This document shows, one piece after another, positions 1-6,865 of a DNA stretch of 64,000 nt; the stretch's first letter is position 1; each line of letters begins with the position of its first letter. The stretch covers positions 1-64,000 of the forward strand of contig CANMHB010000014.1 of NCBI GenBank assembly GCA_947497485.1, given 5' to 3'. Source of the DNA: Flavobacteriales bacterium. GTDB lineage: Bacteria > Bacteroidota > Bacteroidia > Flavobacteriales_D > Crocinitomicaceae. The notes beneath the pieces are model-generated. The model had not been told where the DNA came from, searched no databases, and worked only from the letters and a program-made list of their open reading frames with translations. A program made the position numbers and the translations under genes.

Positions 1-152
1 AAAATGGAGATTGGAGGGTTGAGGGTTAAGAATTAAGGGTTGAGAGTTAAGGGTTGAGAGTTAGGAATGGAGAATGTAGAATTGAAAATGGAGAGTGGAG
101 GGTTGGTTGATTGCAGATTGGCGGATTACGGATTGCGGATTATTGTTGAGGG
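1..152. repeat. 152-bp purine-rich direct repeat, copy 1
   Basis: This is the first copy of a 152-bp direct repeat; the second lies at 233-384, offset 232 bp. The copies differ at only three positions (130, 131 and 137). The strand shown is rich in A and G and is built from degenerate words such as gagggttaag, gagagttaag and gaatgtagaa, so it also has internal low complexity. I see no open reading frame or promoter in it. The repeat may continue beyond the left window edge. Confidence 0.9.
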
Positions 153-232
153 TGGAGAGTTAAGGGTTAAGAGTTAAAAGTGTAGGGTGGGGAGAGGAGA
201 ATGTAAAATGTAGAATGGAAAATGTAGAATTG

Positions 233-384
233 AAAATGGAGATTGGAGGGTTGAGGGTTAAGAATTAAGGGTTGAGAGTTAAGGGTTGAGAGTTAGGAAT
301 GGAGAATGTAGAATTGAAAATGGAGAGTGGAGGGTTGGTTGATTGCAGATTGGCGGATTACATATTGCAGATTATTGTTGAGGG
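233..384. repeat. 152-bp purine-rich direct repeat, copy 2
   Basis: Second copy of the repeat at 1-152, with three mismatches. The two copies are separated by 80 bp of the same kind of purine-rich low-complexity sequence. The high identity points to recent duplication, and such a pair could serve as a substrate for homologous recombination or slippage. No gene is visible in the whole stretch 1-567. Confidence 0.9.
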
Positions 385-430
385 TTGGTTGATTGCAGAT
401 TGGCAGATTACGGATTGCAGATTATTGTTG
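331..430. repeat. Two tandem 50-bp units
   Basis: Positions 331-380 and 381-430 are two head-to-tail 50-bp units beginning agggttggttgattgc. They differ at three positions (355/405 and 362-363/412-413). The first unit overlaps the end of the 152-bp repeat, so the array looks like a nested expansion of the same sequence. Confidence 0.85.
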
Positions 431-477
431 AGGGTTGAGAGTGGAGAGAGGAGGATGTATGAATAAGGTGCTGCTTG

Positions 478-510
478 AAAAGCCAACTTCGGGAATTGGA
501 TTGGTTTTTT
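478..510. terminator. Possible terminator-like hairpin
   Basis: The arms aaagccaa and ttggtttt can pair with a G-T wobble around a loop containing cttcggg, followed by a T run on the plus strand. It lies about 60 bp beyond the stop of the AbiE-1 toxin gene and could end transcription from either side. The stem is short, so the call is weak. Confidence 0.35.
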
Positions 511-567
511 TGTAAATGATTAAAATGTCAAGTTTATTGTTTAAAAAACTGGACAAACTAGTTTGTT

Positions 568-1521
568 TTAAATTCTCTTTATTAGTTTTTTGAAAGATTC
601 TGCAACATCCCCTTCAAAAGGAATTGGTCGATAAGCATATGCAGTCAGTTCTGATAAATAGGTGCTCTTTAATTTTATCCATTGGCTGTCAAAGTCTGAT
701 ATTAAAGGTGATTCGATAAGTTTTTTTTGTTGCCAGTTTAATGGTTCATCAAAAATGTCTCTATCATGTTGAAGAATTTCTTCGAATCGGATTTGGAATG
801 ATTTAGATTCAACGAATTCTGCACATTGCGGATTCTTTAGTAAATAGTGTATATCATAAAAATGTCTGATTTTTTGAGCAGTACTTTCAACAGGATTTGA
901 ATCAAAAGAAAAACGTATTAAGGAAACGAGTTTTTCTAGCAATGTTTGCTCTTTACTTAGCACATTGATATCAAAAGACTGTAGTCCAAATCTATCGATG
1001 TAATCCGAATTCCCAGAGGCAATTAAGAAATCATGCACCATGCTTGAAATCGATAGTTTTTCATACGGAAAAGGATTTGCGAATGAGTTGATTTCAACGA
1101 TAATAGTATTAGCTGAATTACTATTTTCCAATGTAGGGTATTCAAAAACTGACTTTCGAAAGCGTGATCCTTTGCTTGTTACCCCTGAGGTTGGTCTTTC
1201 CGTTAAAGAACTTGTTATTTCTTTTTCAAGCGTTCGGATGATTGTTTTTATCTCGTTCCCTGATTTGTTTTCATCATCTATAATTGCCAAATCAACATCT
1301 TCCGAAAAACGATCGATTAAGTTGTGTCCTTTTGATAAGGATGTTCCACCTTTGAAAACGGAACTTTCACTGAATTTACTTCTGGATAGTTCCTTTAACA
1401 CTAGGGTAATCCAATAGTCTTTTTCAACAAATTCAAATCTGATACCCAAGTGTTGTGCGGTGGCTCTGAGTGTATCTGAGAATAATTTGGATTCTTGGTG
1501 CAAGTTCATATTAAATTCCAT
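568..1521 (-). CDS. AbiEii-type nucleotidyltransferase toxin (AbiE-1)
   Basis: 317 residues with the fold motifs of AbiEii/AbiGii toxins of type IV toxin-antitoxin systems. GGTSL lies at residues 58-62 and SEDVDL at 73-78, which are the nucleotidyltransferase glycine motif and metal-binding acidic pair. A later RHFYDIHYL segment matches the family's C-terminal conserved region. Known AbiEii proteins are GTP-binding nucleotidyltransferases that block growth, which protects the population against phage. The start codon lies inside the end of the upstream antitoxin gene (16-bp overlap), the usual AbiE layout. The pairing and motifs make the family call solid; the actual target is not visible. 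Confidence 0.88.
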   Translation of the reverse strand: MEFNMNLHQESKLFSDTLRATAQHLGIRFEFVEKDYWITLVLKELSRSKFSESSVFKGGTSLSKGHNLIDRFSEDVDLAIIDDENKSGNEIKTIIRTLEKEITSSLTERPTSGVTSKGSRFRKSVFEYPTLENSNSANTIIVEINSFANPFPYEKLSISSMVHDFLIASGNSDYIDRFGLQSFDINVLSKEQTLLEKLVSLIRFSFDSNPVESTAQKIRHFYDIHYLLKNPQCAEFVESKSFQIRFEEILQHDRDIFDEPLNWQQKKLIESPLISDFDSQWIKLKSTYLSELTAYAYRPIPFEGDVAESFKKLIKRI

Positions 1522-2228
1522 TTTTCAGTATTAGATAATACAGATGAAACACCAGTCAATTTATATTTTGTGAAAGGATTTAATGAATCGTATAGTGTCT
1601 CTGTGGATGTGGTTTTATTCTCGTCCAACATAGCACCAAGTAAAGCTCTTGTGGCAGGTGGATATTTCATGGCTAAGCGCATGAGTAATGAAATCTCTTT
1701 CTCTTTGAGTTCTTTTATCATCTGCAAAAAACGCAAGCATGAATTTCTTGGATTCGAATCCGGTATCTTTTTGATGTATCGAATAGCATCCAAAATTTGC
1801 AACATAGGGATACTCTCTTTAGTAATGGTATTTTTTTGTTTGATAAAAGAAATAGTATAGGTGTCTCTTTTGAATCTTGGTCTAACTTGGTTTTTCCCTA
1901 TTTGAATCGTATTGCTTACTTGTGTTGTAAGACCTAATTTATTATAGATACTATAACCTGTCAGATAACCAACTGTTTTTCCGTTATCTTCAATTAAGTC
2001 TTTTACAACTTGTTTTTGGCTTGGTAGTAATTTCCCAAAAGGCGTTGTTTCCGGTTTATAATATTTACCCTTTGAAAGTTTTGCAATTTTACCAGCTGTA
2101 GCCATTCTATTAAGTGCTTTAATGACTGCTTGTTTCTGATTCACCTTGCTTGTAAAATCATCATAGGTGAAAATGTATCCTTTCGGAAATCTATCAATTG
2201 TAATTGCTATGTATTCAGTTGTTTTCAC
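1506..2228 (-). CDS. AbiEi-type antitoxin, DUF6088-like (AbiE-1)
   Basis: 240 residues, located directly upstream of and overlapping the AbiEii gene. The N-terminal 60 residues read as a winged-helix domain, as expected for an AbiEi antitoxin that binds its own promoter; the rest resembles the DUF6088/AbiEi C-terminal domain. In studied AbiE systems the antitoxin represses the operon and counters the toxin without binding it directly. An inverted repeat sits in the promoter 30-70 bp upstream and is a plausible operator. The sequence is clearly different from the AbiEi protein of the second pair at 3294-4085, so the two pairs are not recent duplicates. Confidence 0.8.
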   Translation of the reverse strand: MKTTEYIAITIDRFPKGYIFTYDDFTSKVNQKQAVIKALNRMATAGKIAKLSKGKYYKPETTPFGKLLPSQKQVVKDLIEDNGKTVGYLTGYSIYNKLGLTTQVSNTIQIGKNQVRPRFKRDTYTISFIKQKNTITKESIPMLQILDAIRYIKKIPDSNPRNSCLRFLQMIKELKEKEISLLMRLAMKYPPATRALLGAMLDENKTTSTETLYDSLNPFTKYKLTGVSSVLSNTEKWNLI

Positions 2229-2244
2229 TATTTAATATCAGAAG

Positions 2245-2292
2245 CAAAGGTAGTAAAAATGTCCTGTTTTTTAAATAATAAACTGGACAAAT
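2245..2292 (-). promoter_or_regulatory. AbiE-1 promoter with inverted-repeat operator
   Basis: On the minus strand, TACCTTTG (2252-2245) matches the Bacteroidota -7 box TAnnTTTG and lies 16 nt before the abiEi start. Just upstream are the arms tgtcctgttt (2260-2269) and aaactggaca (2280-2289), an inverted repeat with one mismatch. Its position beside the promoter suits autorepression by the winged-helix antitoxin. A clear -33 element at normal spacing was not seen. Confidence 0.55.
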
Positions 2293-2316
2293 TGTTTTAA
2301 TATGTTTTAGCTTCTT

Positions 2317-2487
2317 TCACCTTTCCTCACTCAAACTCTTCAACAACTTAATCAAACTTAACTGCGGATGGCAATCGGATTTATCGGCACGGAAGGAGAC
2401 GTGTGTCCAGATGCCGGGGGTTCCATCGAGGGCTTGGGTGTTGAGTTTCCACATGTCGGGTTGGTAGGTGTTGGGAATGGTGTGTTT
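2317..2487 (-). pseudogene. Displaced 3' end of an amidase gene
   Basis: These 171 bp are the last 57 codons, stop included, of a second copy of the amidase gene found intact at 4153-4788; they match its residues 155 to the end. The core 2338-2487 aligns with 4177-4326 with six mismatches in 150 bp. Four are silent, and two change residues (Tyr156 to His, Ser164 to Pro). The frame is open and ends in its own TGA after a slightly different tail (LLKSLSEER). The fragment lies 18 bp beyond the AbiE-2 toxin stop. The silent bias suggests it is the end of a once-functional allele and not a decayed local copy. Confidence 0.9.
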
Positions 2488-2505
2488 TTTAGAAAATGTT
2501 TTGTT

Positions 2506-3297
2506 TTATCTCAATCTTGAAATTACGTCATTCTTTAACCATTCAAATGCAGTTTGTTGGTCATATTCAATACCTGGGCGCAAGAGTGCTTCCATATCTC
2601 CTGTAAAATTAGGGTCGTTTTCTTTTTCTTCTATGTTCAATTCAAATTGTCGGCGAGTTGGAATGTGACCAGTAGAAAACTTCATGTATTCGTTGAAACT
2701 TTCAATGATTTGATCTATTTCAATTTTTTCATTTAATCTTGAGTAATCGAGATCAAACAAATCACGCCCTTTTGAACGTTGATAGAGAGCTCTCAATTTT
2801 GTACCGAGAAGCTCATTTATATTATATGTCTTGATACTTGCACTACCTGTGAACCATTCATTTTTAACGTCAAATGGAAAATTCACCCAATCAAGTACAT
2901 TGAAGTGCTCTTTGCTATTTATTTCAATTTTAAGTCTCATTCGGATGTTTTCATATTCTGAATTGAAGCGGTAGTACATTTTGGGGCCATGTCCACGAAC
3001 ATCGGTTTTTCTTGGTTCTTCAAAAAATGTAATCACTTCATTAATCTTCTCCATGATTGGTTTTATTGGACCTGGTTTTATTTGAACCAAATCAATATCC
3101 TCCGAATAACGAGGAGCGGGATTCAAATAGAGTTTATGCAAAGCTGTACCTCCCCTAAATGCTAAATTATCATTTAAAAATTTGTCAGAAAAAATTTCAA
3201 CGAGCGTTCTGCTAATAATTAAATCTTGTTCAATCTGATCGAAGGAGCTCCATGGTGCAAATTCTTTCCATCGGGCAATGTTAGGTCTAGGAATCAT
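2506..3297 (-). CDS. AbiEii-type nucleotidyltransferase toxin (AbiE-2)
   Basis: 263 residues. The nucleotidyltransferase motif GGTALHK is at residues 49-55 and SEDIDL at 65-70. A later stretch, ELLGTKLRALYQRSKGRDLF, contains the Lys/Arg and R-D-x-x-D residues typical of AbiEii proteins. It is shorter than, and only distantly similar to, the AbiE-1 toxin. The start overlaps the upstream antitoxin stop by 4 bp (ATGA), which implies translational coupling. The gene lies between the intact amidase gene and its displaced 3' end, so the pair forms a cassette of about 1.67 kb (2488-4152). Confidence 0.9.
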   Translation of the reverse strand: MIPRPNIARWKEFAPWSSFDQIEQDLIISRTLVEIFSDKFLNDNLAFRGGTALHKLYLNPAPRYSEDIDLVQIKPGPIKPIMEKINEVITFFEEPRKTDVRGHGPKMYYRFNSEYENIRMRLKIEINSKEHFNVLDWVNFPFDVKNEWFTGSASIKTYNINELLGTKLRALYQRSKGRDLFDLDYSRLNEKIEIDQIIESFNEYMKFSTGHIPTRRQFELNIEEKENDPNFTGDMEALLRPGIEYDQQTAFEWLKNDVISRLR

Positions 3298-4085
3298 AGG
3301 TCGTTTTCAAGTTTAATGTTAACATCTACTTTCCATCTGTTTCCTGTTTTCCCCGCTTTAATACCTTTTTTCGGAGATAGTAGAATTGAATAAAAAGCGT
3401 CTTCTTTTAATTTGTTGAAGATTTCATCTGAAATGAAGTTGTTTATTTCTAAATAATCTATCAAAAATCCGAATCGTTGAAGTGAACTTTTATGAGGGTA
3501 CCACGATAATAATTGCATTAAATCATCTTTGGTTATCTCTTGTGAGAGCTCCTCAATATTTGCTAGAATTCTATTCAAACCTCCTATTTTTGAATGATGT
3601 TGTACCAGGTCAACAGCAGTTAGCGCGGGGGATGATATTTTATAGTTCCCAGCTTCTGATTTTTTTTCAATTATATTTCCTTCTGGCCAATTTTCTGTTT
3701 TGATAAATCGTAGCTTATTTTTCCCTTTGTCAATATCCCTCAAAGCTGGTGGAACAGTAAGTATATAATCTTGTTGAATTTTCTGATGTGAAGCCCCATA
3801 AACGGAAGCAGCCGAAAACAGACCAACATAGTATTCTTTATTTAATACTGTAAAAAGTTTTTCAACGTAAAGATGAATAGGCAGTTTCATGAGGTTTTGA
3901 TACCGAGGAGGAATGATGATATAAAATCCATGACGAAGATTTAACACTTCATTCTTTTCTGTTAACCTTATTAATTCTTTCCTTATTGTTGGTACTGGTG
4001 CTTTGCAATTTTCTAGAATCTCATCCCAAGAAAATGAAAATTCTTCGTAACTCTGAATTTGTTTAATGTACTCCGTAACGGTCAT
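3294..4085 (-). CDS. AbiEi-type antitoxin (AbiE-2)
   Basis: 263 residues. The N-terminal 60 residues resemble a winged-helix AbiEi_4-like domain; the central part (LFSAASVYGASHQ) and the following segment match the AbiEi C-terminal domain. It should be the transcriptional autorepressor and antitoxin for the overlapping AbiEii gene downstream. A 57-bp inverted repeat directly upstream is a likely operator. It differs in length and sequence from the AbiE-1 antitoxin, which points to separate origins of the two neighbouring pairs. Confidence 0.85.
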   Translation of the reverse strand: MTVTEYIKQIQSYEEFSFSWDEILENCKAPVPTIRKELIRLTEKNEVLNLRHGFYIIIPPRYQNLMKLPIHLYVEKLFTVLNKEYYVGLFSAASVYGASHQKIQQDYILTVPPALRDIDKGKNKLRFIKTENWPEGNIIEKKSEAGNYKISSPALTAVDLVQHHSKIGGLNRILANIEELSQEITKDDLMQLLSWYPHKSSLQRFGFLIDYLEINNFISDEIFNKLKEDAFYSILLSPKKGIKAGKTGNRWKVDVNIKLENDL

Positions 4086-4088
4086 TTT

Positions 4089-4145
4089 TTAGTTTTTCGT
4101 AGCGCAATATACCAAAAAATGGTAATAATCGCACTGAAAAACTAA
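4089..4145. promoter_or_regulatory. 57-bp inverted repeat upstream of AbiE-2
   Basis: Outer arms ttagtttttc (4089-4098) and gaaaaactaa (4136-4145) are perfectly complementary. Middle segments agcgcaatat and ataatcgcact pair imperfectly, and the innermost arms tacca (4110-4114) and tggta (4120-4124) close the hairpin. It fills the 67 bp between the amidase stop and the abiEi start. It may be the AbiEi operator, a terminator for amidase transcripts, or both. Confidence 0.6.
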
Positions 4146-4152
4146 ATATTTT

Positions 4153-4788
4153 CTATAATCTCACTTCACTAAATGACTTCAACAACTTAATCAAACTTAA
4201 CTGCGGATGGCAATCGGATTTGTCGGCACGGAAGGAGACGTGTGTCCAGATGCCCGGGGTGCCGTCGAGGGCTTGGGTGTTGAGTTTCCACATGTCGGAT
4301 TGGTAGGTGTTGGGAATGGTGTATTTCTCGCAGAGGTATTCAAGGAGGGTTTTGAGGGATTGGAGTTGGACTTCTTTGTACTTGTGGAAATAGCGGTGTC
4401 CGCGCCATTGCATACCGTAGTCGATGACTTCTTCTTTTGGTACTTCGCGGTTGAAGGTGGAAAAATAACGTCCGCCTTTTTCGATTAAGGCGCCCCAATT
4501 ACAGATTTCAATGCCAATGGATTGTTGGTTCAACTGGGTGTTGTTGCGGTTGTGTGTTCCGAGGTGGTGCGCCCAATGGGCTGAACTGAAACATTGGTAG
4601 ATGATGCCGTCTCCATCGATTACAAAAGCTGTTGCTACCCGAACAGGGGTGTAGCCCCAACCGCTAATGACGTTTTTGGCGTTTGGACCACTGACGGTGT
4701 GATGTAACACAATTTGTTTCTTCGGATGTGCTTCCGGGTAGTACTGGGCTTTGGTTAATGGGAATTGGATGAGGTTTTTGATTTTCAT
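4153..4788 (-). CDS. N-acetylmuramoyl-L-alanine amidase (Amidase_2/PGRP fold)
   Basis: 211 residues from the ATG at 4788. Predicted zinc ligands are His29 or His30 in LHHTVSG, His183 in THVSFR, and Cys193 near Lys190 in the DKSDC segment, the pattern of zinc amidases that cut the amide bond between N-acetylmuramate and L-alanine. There is no signal peptide, which fits phage-like endolysins or enzymes carried on mobile elements. A longer reading frame reaches 4884, but its extra residues lie in the hairpin repeats and are unlikely to be translated. The last 57 codons exist a second time at 2317-2487, beyond the AbiE-2 pair. Confidence 0.85.
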   Translation of the reverse strand: MKIKNLIQFPLTKAQYYPEAHPKKQIVLHHTVSGPNAKNVISGWGYTPVRVATAFVIDGDGIIYQCFSSAHWAHHLGTHNRNNTQLNQQSIGIEICNWGALIEKGGRYFSTFNREVPKEEVIDYGMQWRGHRYFHKYKEVQLQSLKTLLEYLCEKYTIPNTYQSDMWKLNTQALDGTPGIWTHVSFRADKSDCHPQLSLIKLLKSFSEVRL

Positions 4789-4827
4789 AAGTTGATTTTT
4801 TATTTGGTTAATTTTATTTTGGGAGGT

Positions 4828-4981
4828 TGTCACCCCTCTTAATCTACCTTTTACTTCGGCAAACAGGCACGGGGAAATTGTCACCCCTCTGTATCTCCCC
4901 TTCTGCCACGGCAGACAGGCAAGGGGAGAAGGATTAGAACTCTGTCTCCCCTTCTGCCACGTCAGACAGTAATGGGGAGAA
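4828..4981. repeat. Three degenerate hairpin repeats
   Basis: Three related units of about 45-55 bp contain a C-rich arm (cacccctct or ctccccttctgcc) and a G-rich arm (cacggggaaa or aaggggagaagg). Units two (4895-4928) and three (4946-4979) fold as nested palindromes: ctcccc pairs with ggggag, and in unit two tctgcc pairs with ggcaga. They lie in the 200-bp gap between the ATPase and amidase genes and may act as a terminator or as dispersed palindromic elements. Confidence 0.7.
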
Positions 4982-4991
4982 GGAAAAGGTT

Positions 4992-5618
4992 TTATTTTCG
5001 TTTGTCGGGGGTATCGGATGAGAAGGCGATGAGGTTGAACATTTCACGCATTCGGGAGCGGATACGGGTGCCGTAAATGGATTCTACTTGGTCGGCATTG
5101 AGGTTGGTGGTGATGTGGGTGAGAATTCCCTGTGTTTTGTAAAGGTCGTAGCGCTTGAAGAGAATGAATTCCATGGTGTTGCATTCGTTGCCCATGTGTT
5201 TGAGGAAGGGTTCAACTCCTAAATCATCGAAGCAATAATGGGTGTATTGGTCGGCAATGTTGTTGATGTATTTGTATCCTTCCAAGTTGTAAAAAACGGC
5301 TACTTCTTTTGTGGAGAGAATTTTGTATCGCCAATCGGGATAATTGAATTCATTGATGAGGTTCATGAATGCTGATTTCCCACAACCCACAGGTCCTGCC
5401 AATATGATTCCTTTGTGGATGTCAATGCCTAAACTATTGCATTGCTCTTCATCTCGTATGGCGTAACAAATGAGTTTGTACAGGATGCTGTGGTCGCATT
5501 CGTGTAATTCAAATTTTTGTCCAAATCGGGATTTTCCAAGTTTGGTAATGTGTTTGAGGCAGTCGGCGAAGGTGTAATTTCGGACATTGTCTTTAATGAT
5601 AAATGGTAAATTACTCAT
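4992..5618 (-). CDS. DnaC/IstB-like P-loop ATPase
   Basis: 208 residues from the ATG at 5618; a TTG at 5633 is possible but less likely. The Walker A motif GPVGCGKS is at residues 76-83, followed by a Walker B-like CFDDLG segment near 130 and a sensor-like ITTNLN. The size and motifs suit the AAA+ family of DnaC helicase loaders and IstB transposition helpers. It is the third gene of a compact run with an HTH protein and a replication-like protein, so helicase loading during element replication is the likely role. This is inference from family and context. Confidence 0.7.
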   Translation of the reverse strand: MSNLPFIIKDNVRNYTFADCLKHITKLGKSRFGQKFELHECDHSILYKLICYAIRDEEQCNSLGIDIHKGIILAGPVGCGKSAFMNLINEFNYPDWRYKILSTKEVAVFYNLEGYKYINNIADQYTHYCFDDLGVEPFLKHMGNECNTMEFILFKRYDLYKTQGILTHITTNLNADQVESIYGTRIRSRMREMFNLIAFSSDTPDKRK

Positions 5619-5629
5619 GGTCTTTTTTT

Positions 5630-6340
5630 TCAATAGGCTGTTTTGTGGTCAATGGAAGGGGAAACAATGAGTCTGTTCAATGCTTGCTTTCCAAGTTGTT
5701 TTGTTTCGTTTTCAACTGAATGATTCATGATCCATTTTTTTGCGAGCGCCATCCAGTTGTGAATGTAATTTTTTCCGGATTTCCAACCGATGGATTCGTA
5801 ATGGAGGAAAAACAATTCTGCTTCCCTTTTAACGGAATTGTTTTCTTTAAAAAAATCCAAAACTTCTTCCAATTTGGGTGGGTCAAAAGTTGATTTGCTT
5901 TCTGTGTTTTTAGTAATAAATTCTTCTTTTTTAGTTGTTTTAATTCTTTTATTTAAAGGACTCATCTGTTGTTTATCGGTTGTGGTGCTTGTTGAATCGC
6001 CTGTTGTACTTTCAGTTGTATAATGAGTTGTATCAAATATGCACATGTGGACAACGCTAGGCACGAATTGACTGTGTGAAGGTTCATAGATAATGTATTT
6101 CCATTCCTCCAGTTGGTGCATGCCTTTGTGATAGGTATTGAAAGAACCTAATTTTGCTGCTTTTGCTAATTCACTTCGATTAACCATGATTGGATTATTG
6201 AAATTAGCCGCATTCCACATGTGAAAGAGCGCATAATACAAACTGACATGCCACGATTTCAGGCGTCTATCCTCGGTAATCATTTGACTCACACGATTCA
6301 AATGCAGGATGTAATTGATCTTAAACGATCTTTTAGCCAT
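5630..6340 (-). CDS. Replication-initiator-like protein of the integrated element
   Basis: 236 residues. The N-terminal half has a helix-rich segment (SWHVSLYYALFHMWN, then NRSELAKAAKLGSFNTYHKG) that looks like a winged-helix DNA-binding region found in replication proteins of Bacteroidota mobile elements. The middle is rich in Thr and Ser and looks like a flexible linker, and the C-terminal part (residues about 155-215) resembles a DnaD-like helical module. Its gene overlaps the HTH gene by 8 bp and is followed 11 bp later by the ATPase, giving an initiator-loader order. No catalytic motif is visible, so the function is inferred from context. Confidence 0.5.
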   Translation of the reverse strand: MAKRSFKINYILHLNRVSQMITEDRRLKSWHVSLYYALFHMWNAANFNNPIMVNRSELAKAAKLGSFNTYHKGMHQLEEWKYIIYEPSHSQFVPSVVHMCIFDTTHYTTESTTGDSTSTTTDKQQMSPLNKRIKTTKKEEFITKNTESKSTFDPPKLEEVLDFFKENNSVKREAELFFLHYESIGWKSGKNYIHNWMALAKKWIMNHSVENETKQLGKQALNRLIVSPSIDHKTAY

Positions 6341-6644
6341 GTTGCAGTCGATTACGAACGCGTGATTCCAATAACTGATGAATGTCTTCTTTGGGATAAA
6401 AGATTACTCCGCCAATTTTAGTGTACGGTATTTTACCTGTTAAACGGAGGTTTTGAAGGGTGCTGGGCGAAATGGCCAACATGCGTTGCACCTGGTTGGA
6501 CTTTAACCAACACTTTTCTTCCTTTCGGTTTTGATTGGTTTCATTTTCTTTCTGTCGTTCCTGATTTAATAGGTTTTTAAATTCATGCAGAAGTTCTTGC
6601 TTGAAAGCAATTAGGTCTTCTACGGTAACAATTGTAGCTGCCAT
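6333..6644 (-). CDS. HTH_17 / excisionase-like DNA-binding protein
   Basis: 103 residues. The C-terminal half (WLKSNQVQRMLAISPSTLQN, then a GKIPYTKIGGVIFYPKEDI segment) is the MerR-like helix-turn-helix with a beta wing seen in phage excisionases and in regulators of Bacteroidota integrative elements. The N-terminal 45 residues form a charged helix or coiled coil. It opens the three-gene run with the replication-like protein and ATPase. It may direct excision together with the integrase at 8837-10108 or regulate the element's operon. Confidence 0.75.
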   Translation of the reverse strand: MAATIVTVEDLIAFKQELLHEFKNLLNQERQKENETNQNRKEEKCWLKSNQVQRMLAISPSTLQNLRLTGKIPYTKIGGVIFYPKEDIHQLLESRVRNRLQHG

Positions 6645-6695
6645 AATTTTGATTTTAAATTCACTGCAAATAGAATTGAAAAAAATAGGTTAAGG

Positions 6696-6719
6696 GGGTT
6701 GCAAGGGGTTGTGCAACCC
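6696..6719. promoter_or_regulatory. 8-bp inverted repeat upstream of the HTH gene
   Basis: Perfect arms gggttgca (6696-6703) and tgcaaccc (6712-6719) flank an 8-nt loop, about 55 bp before the HTH gene start. It may be an operator for that protein or a small hairpin in the leader. Confidence 0.45.
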
Positions 6720-6865
6720 GGGCTGAAGGTGCAGTAAATGTTGGGTTTTTGGTGTAATGAAAAAACGGATAGTTCTCAGGAAAATTCAGCGATTTTTCTG
6801 GATAAATCAGTTGAATTACACTCGGAAATAGTTAAAAATGAGTAGTTTTGATTGTAGTTAAAAAG

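Noticed and set aside
1..430. CRISPR array
   Set aside because: Repeats are long, overlapping and without regular unique spacers, and no cas genes are present.
4207..4488. 93-residue plus-strand frame inside the amidase gene
   Set aside because: It is the opposite-strand shadow of the conserved amidase; its apparent second copy near 2370 is explained by the displaced amidase 3' end.
4789..4884. N-terminal extension of the amidase
   Set aside because: The extra residues are encoded by the degenerate hairpin repeats and precede a well-placed ATG at 4788 that starts the conserved part.
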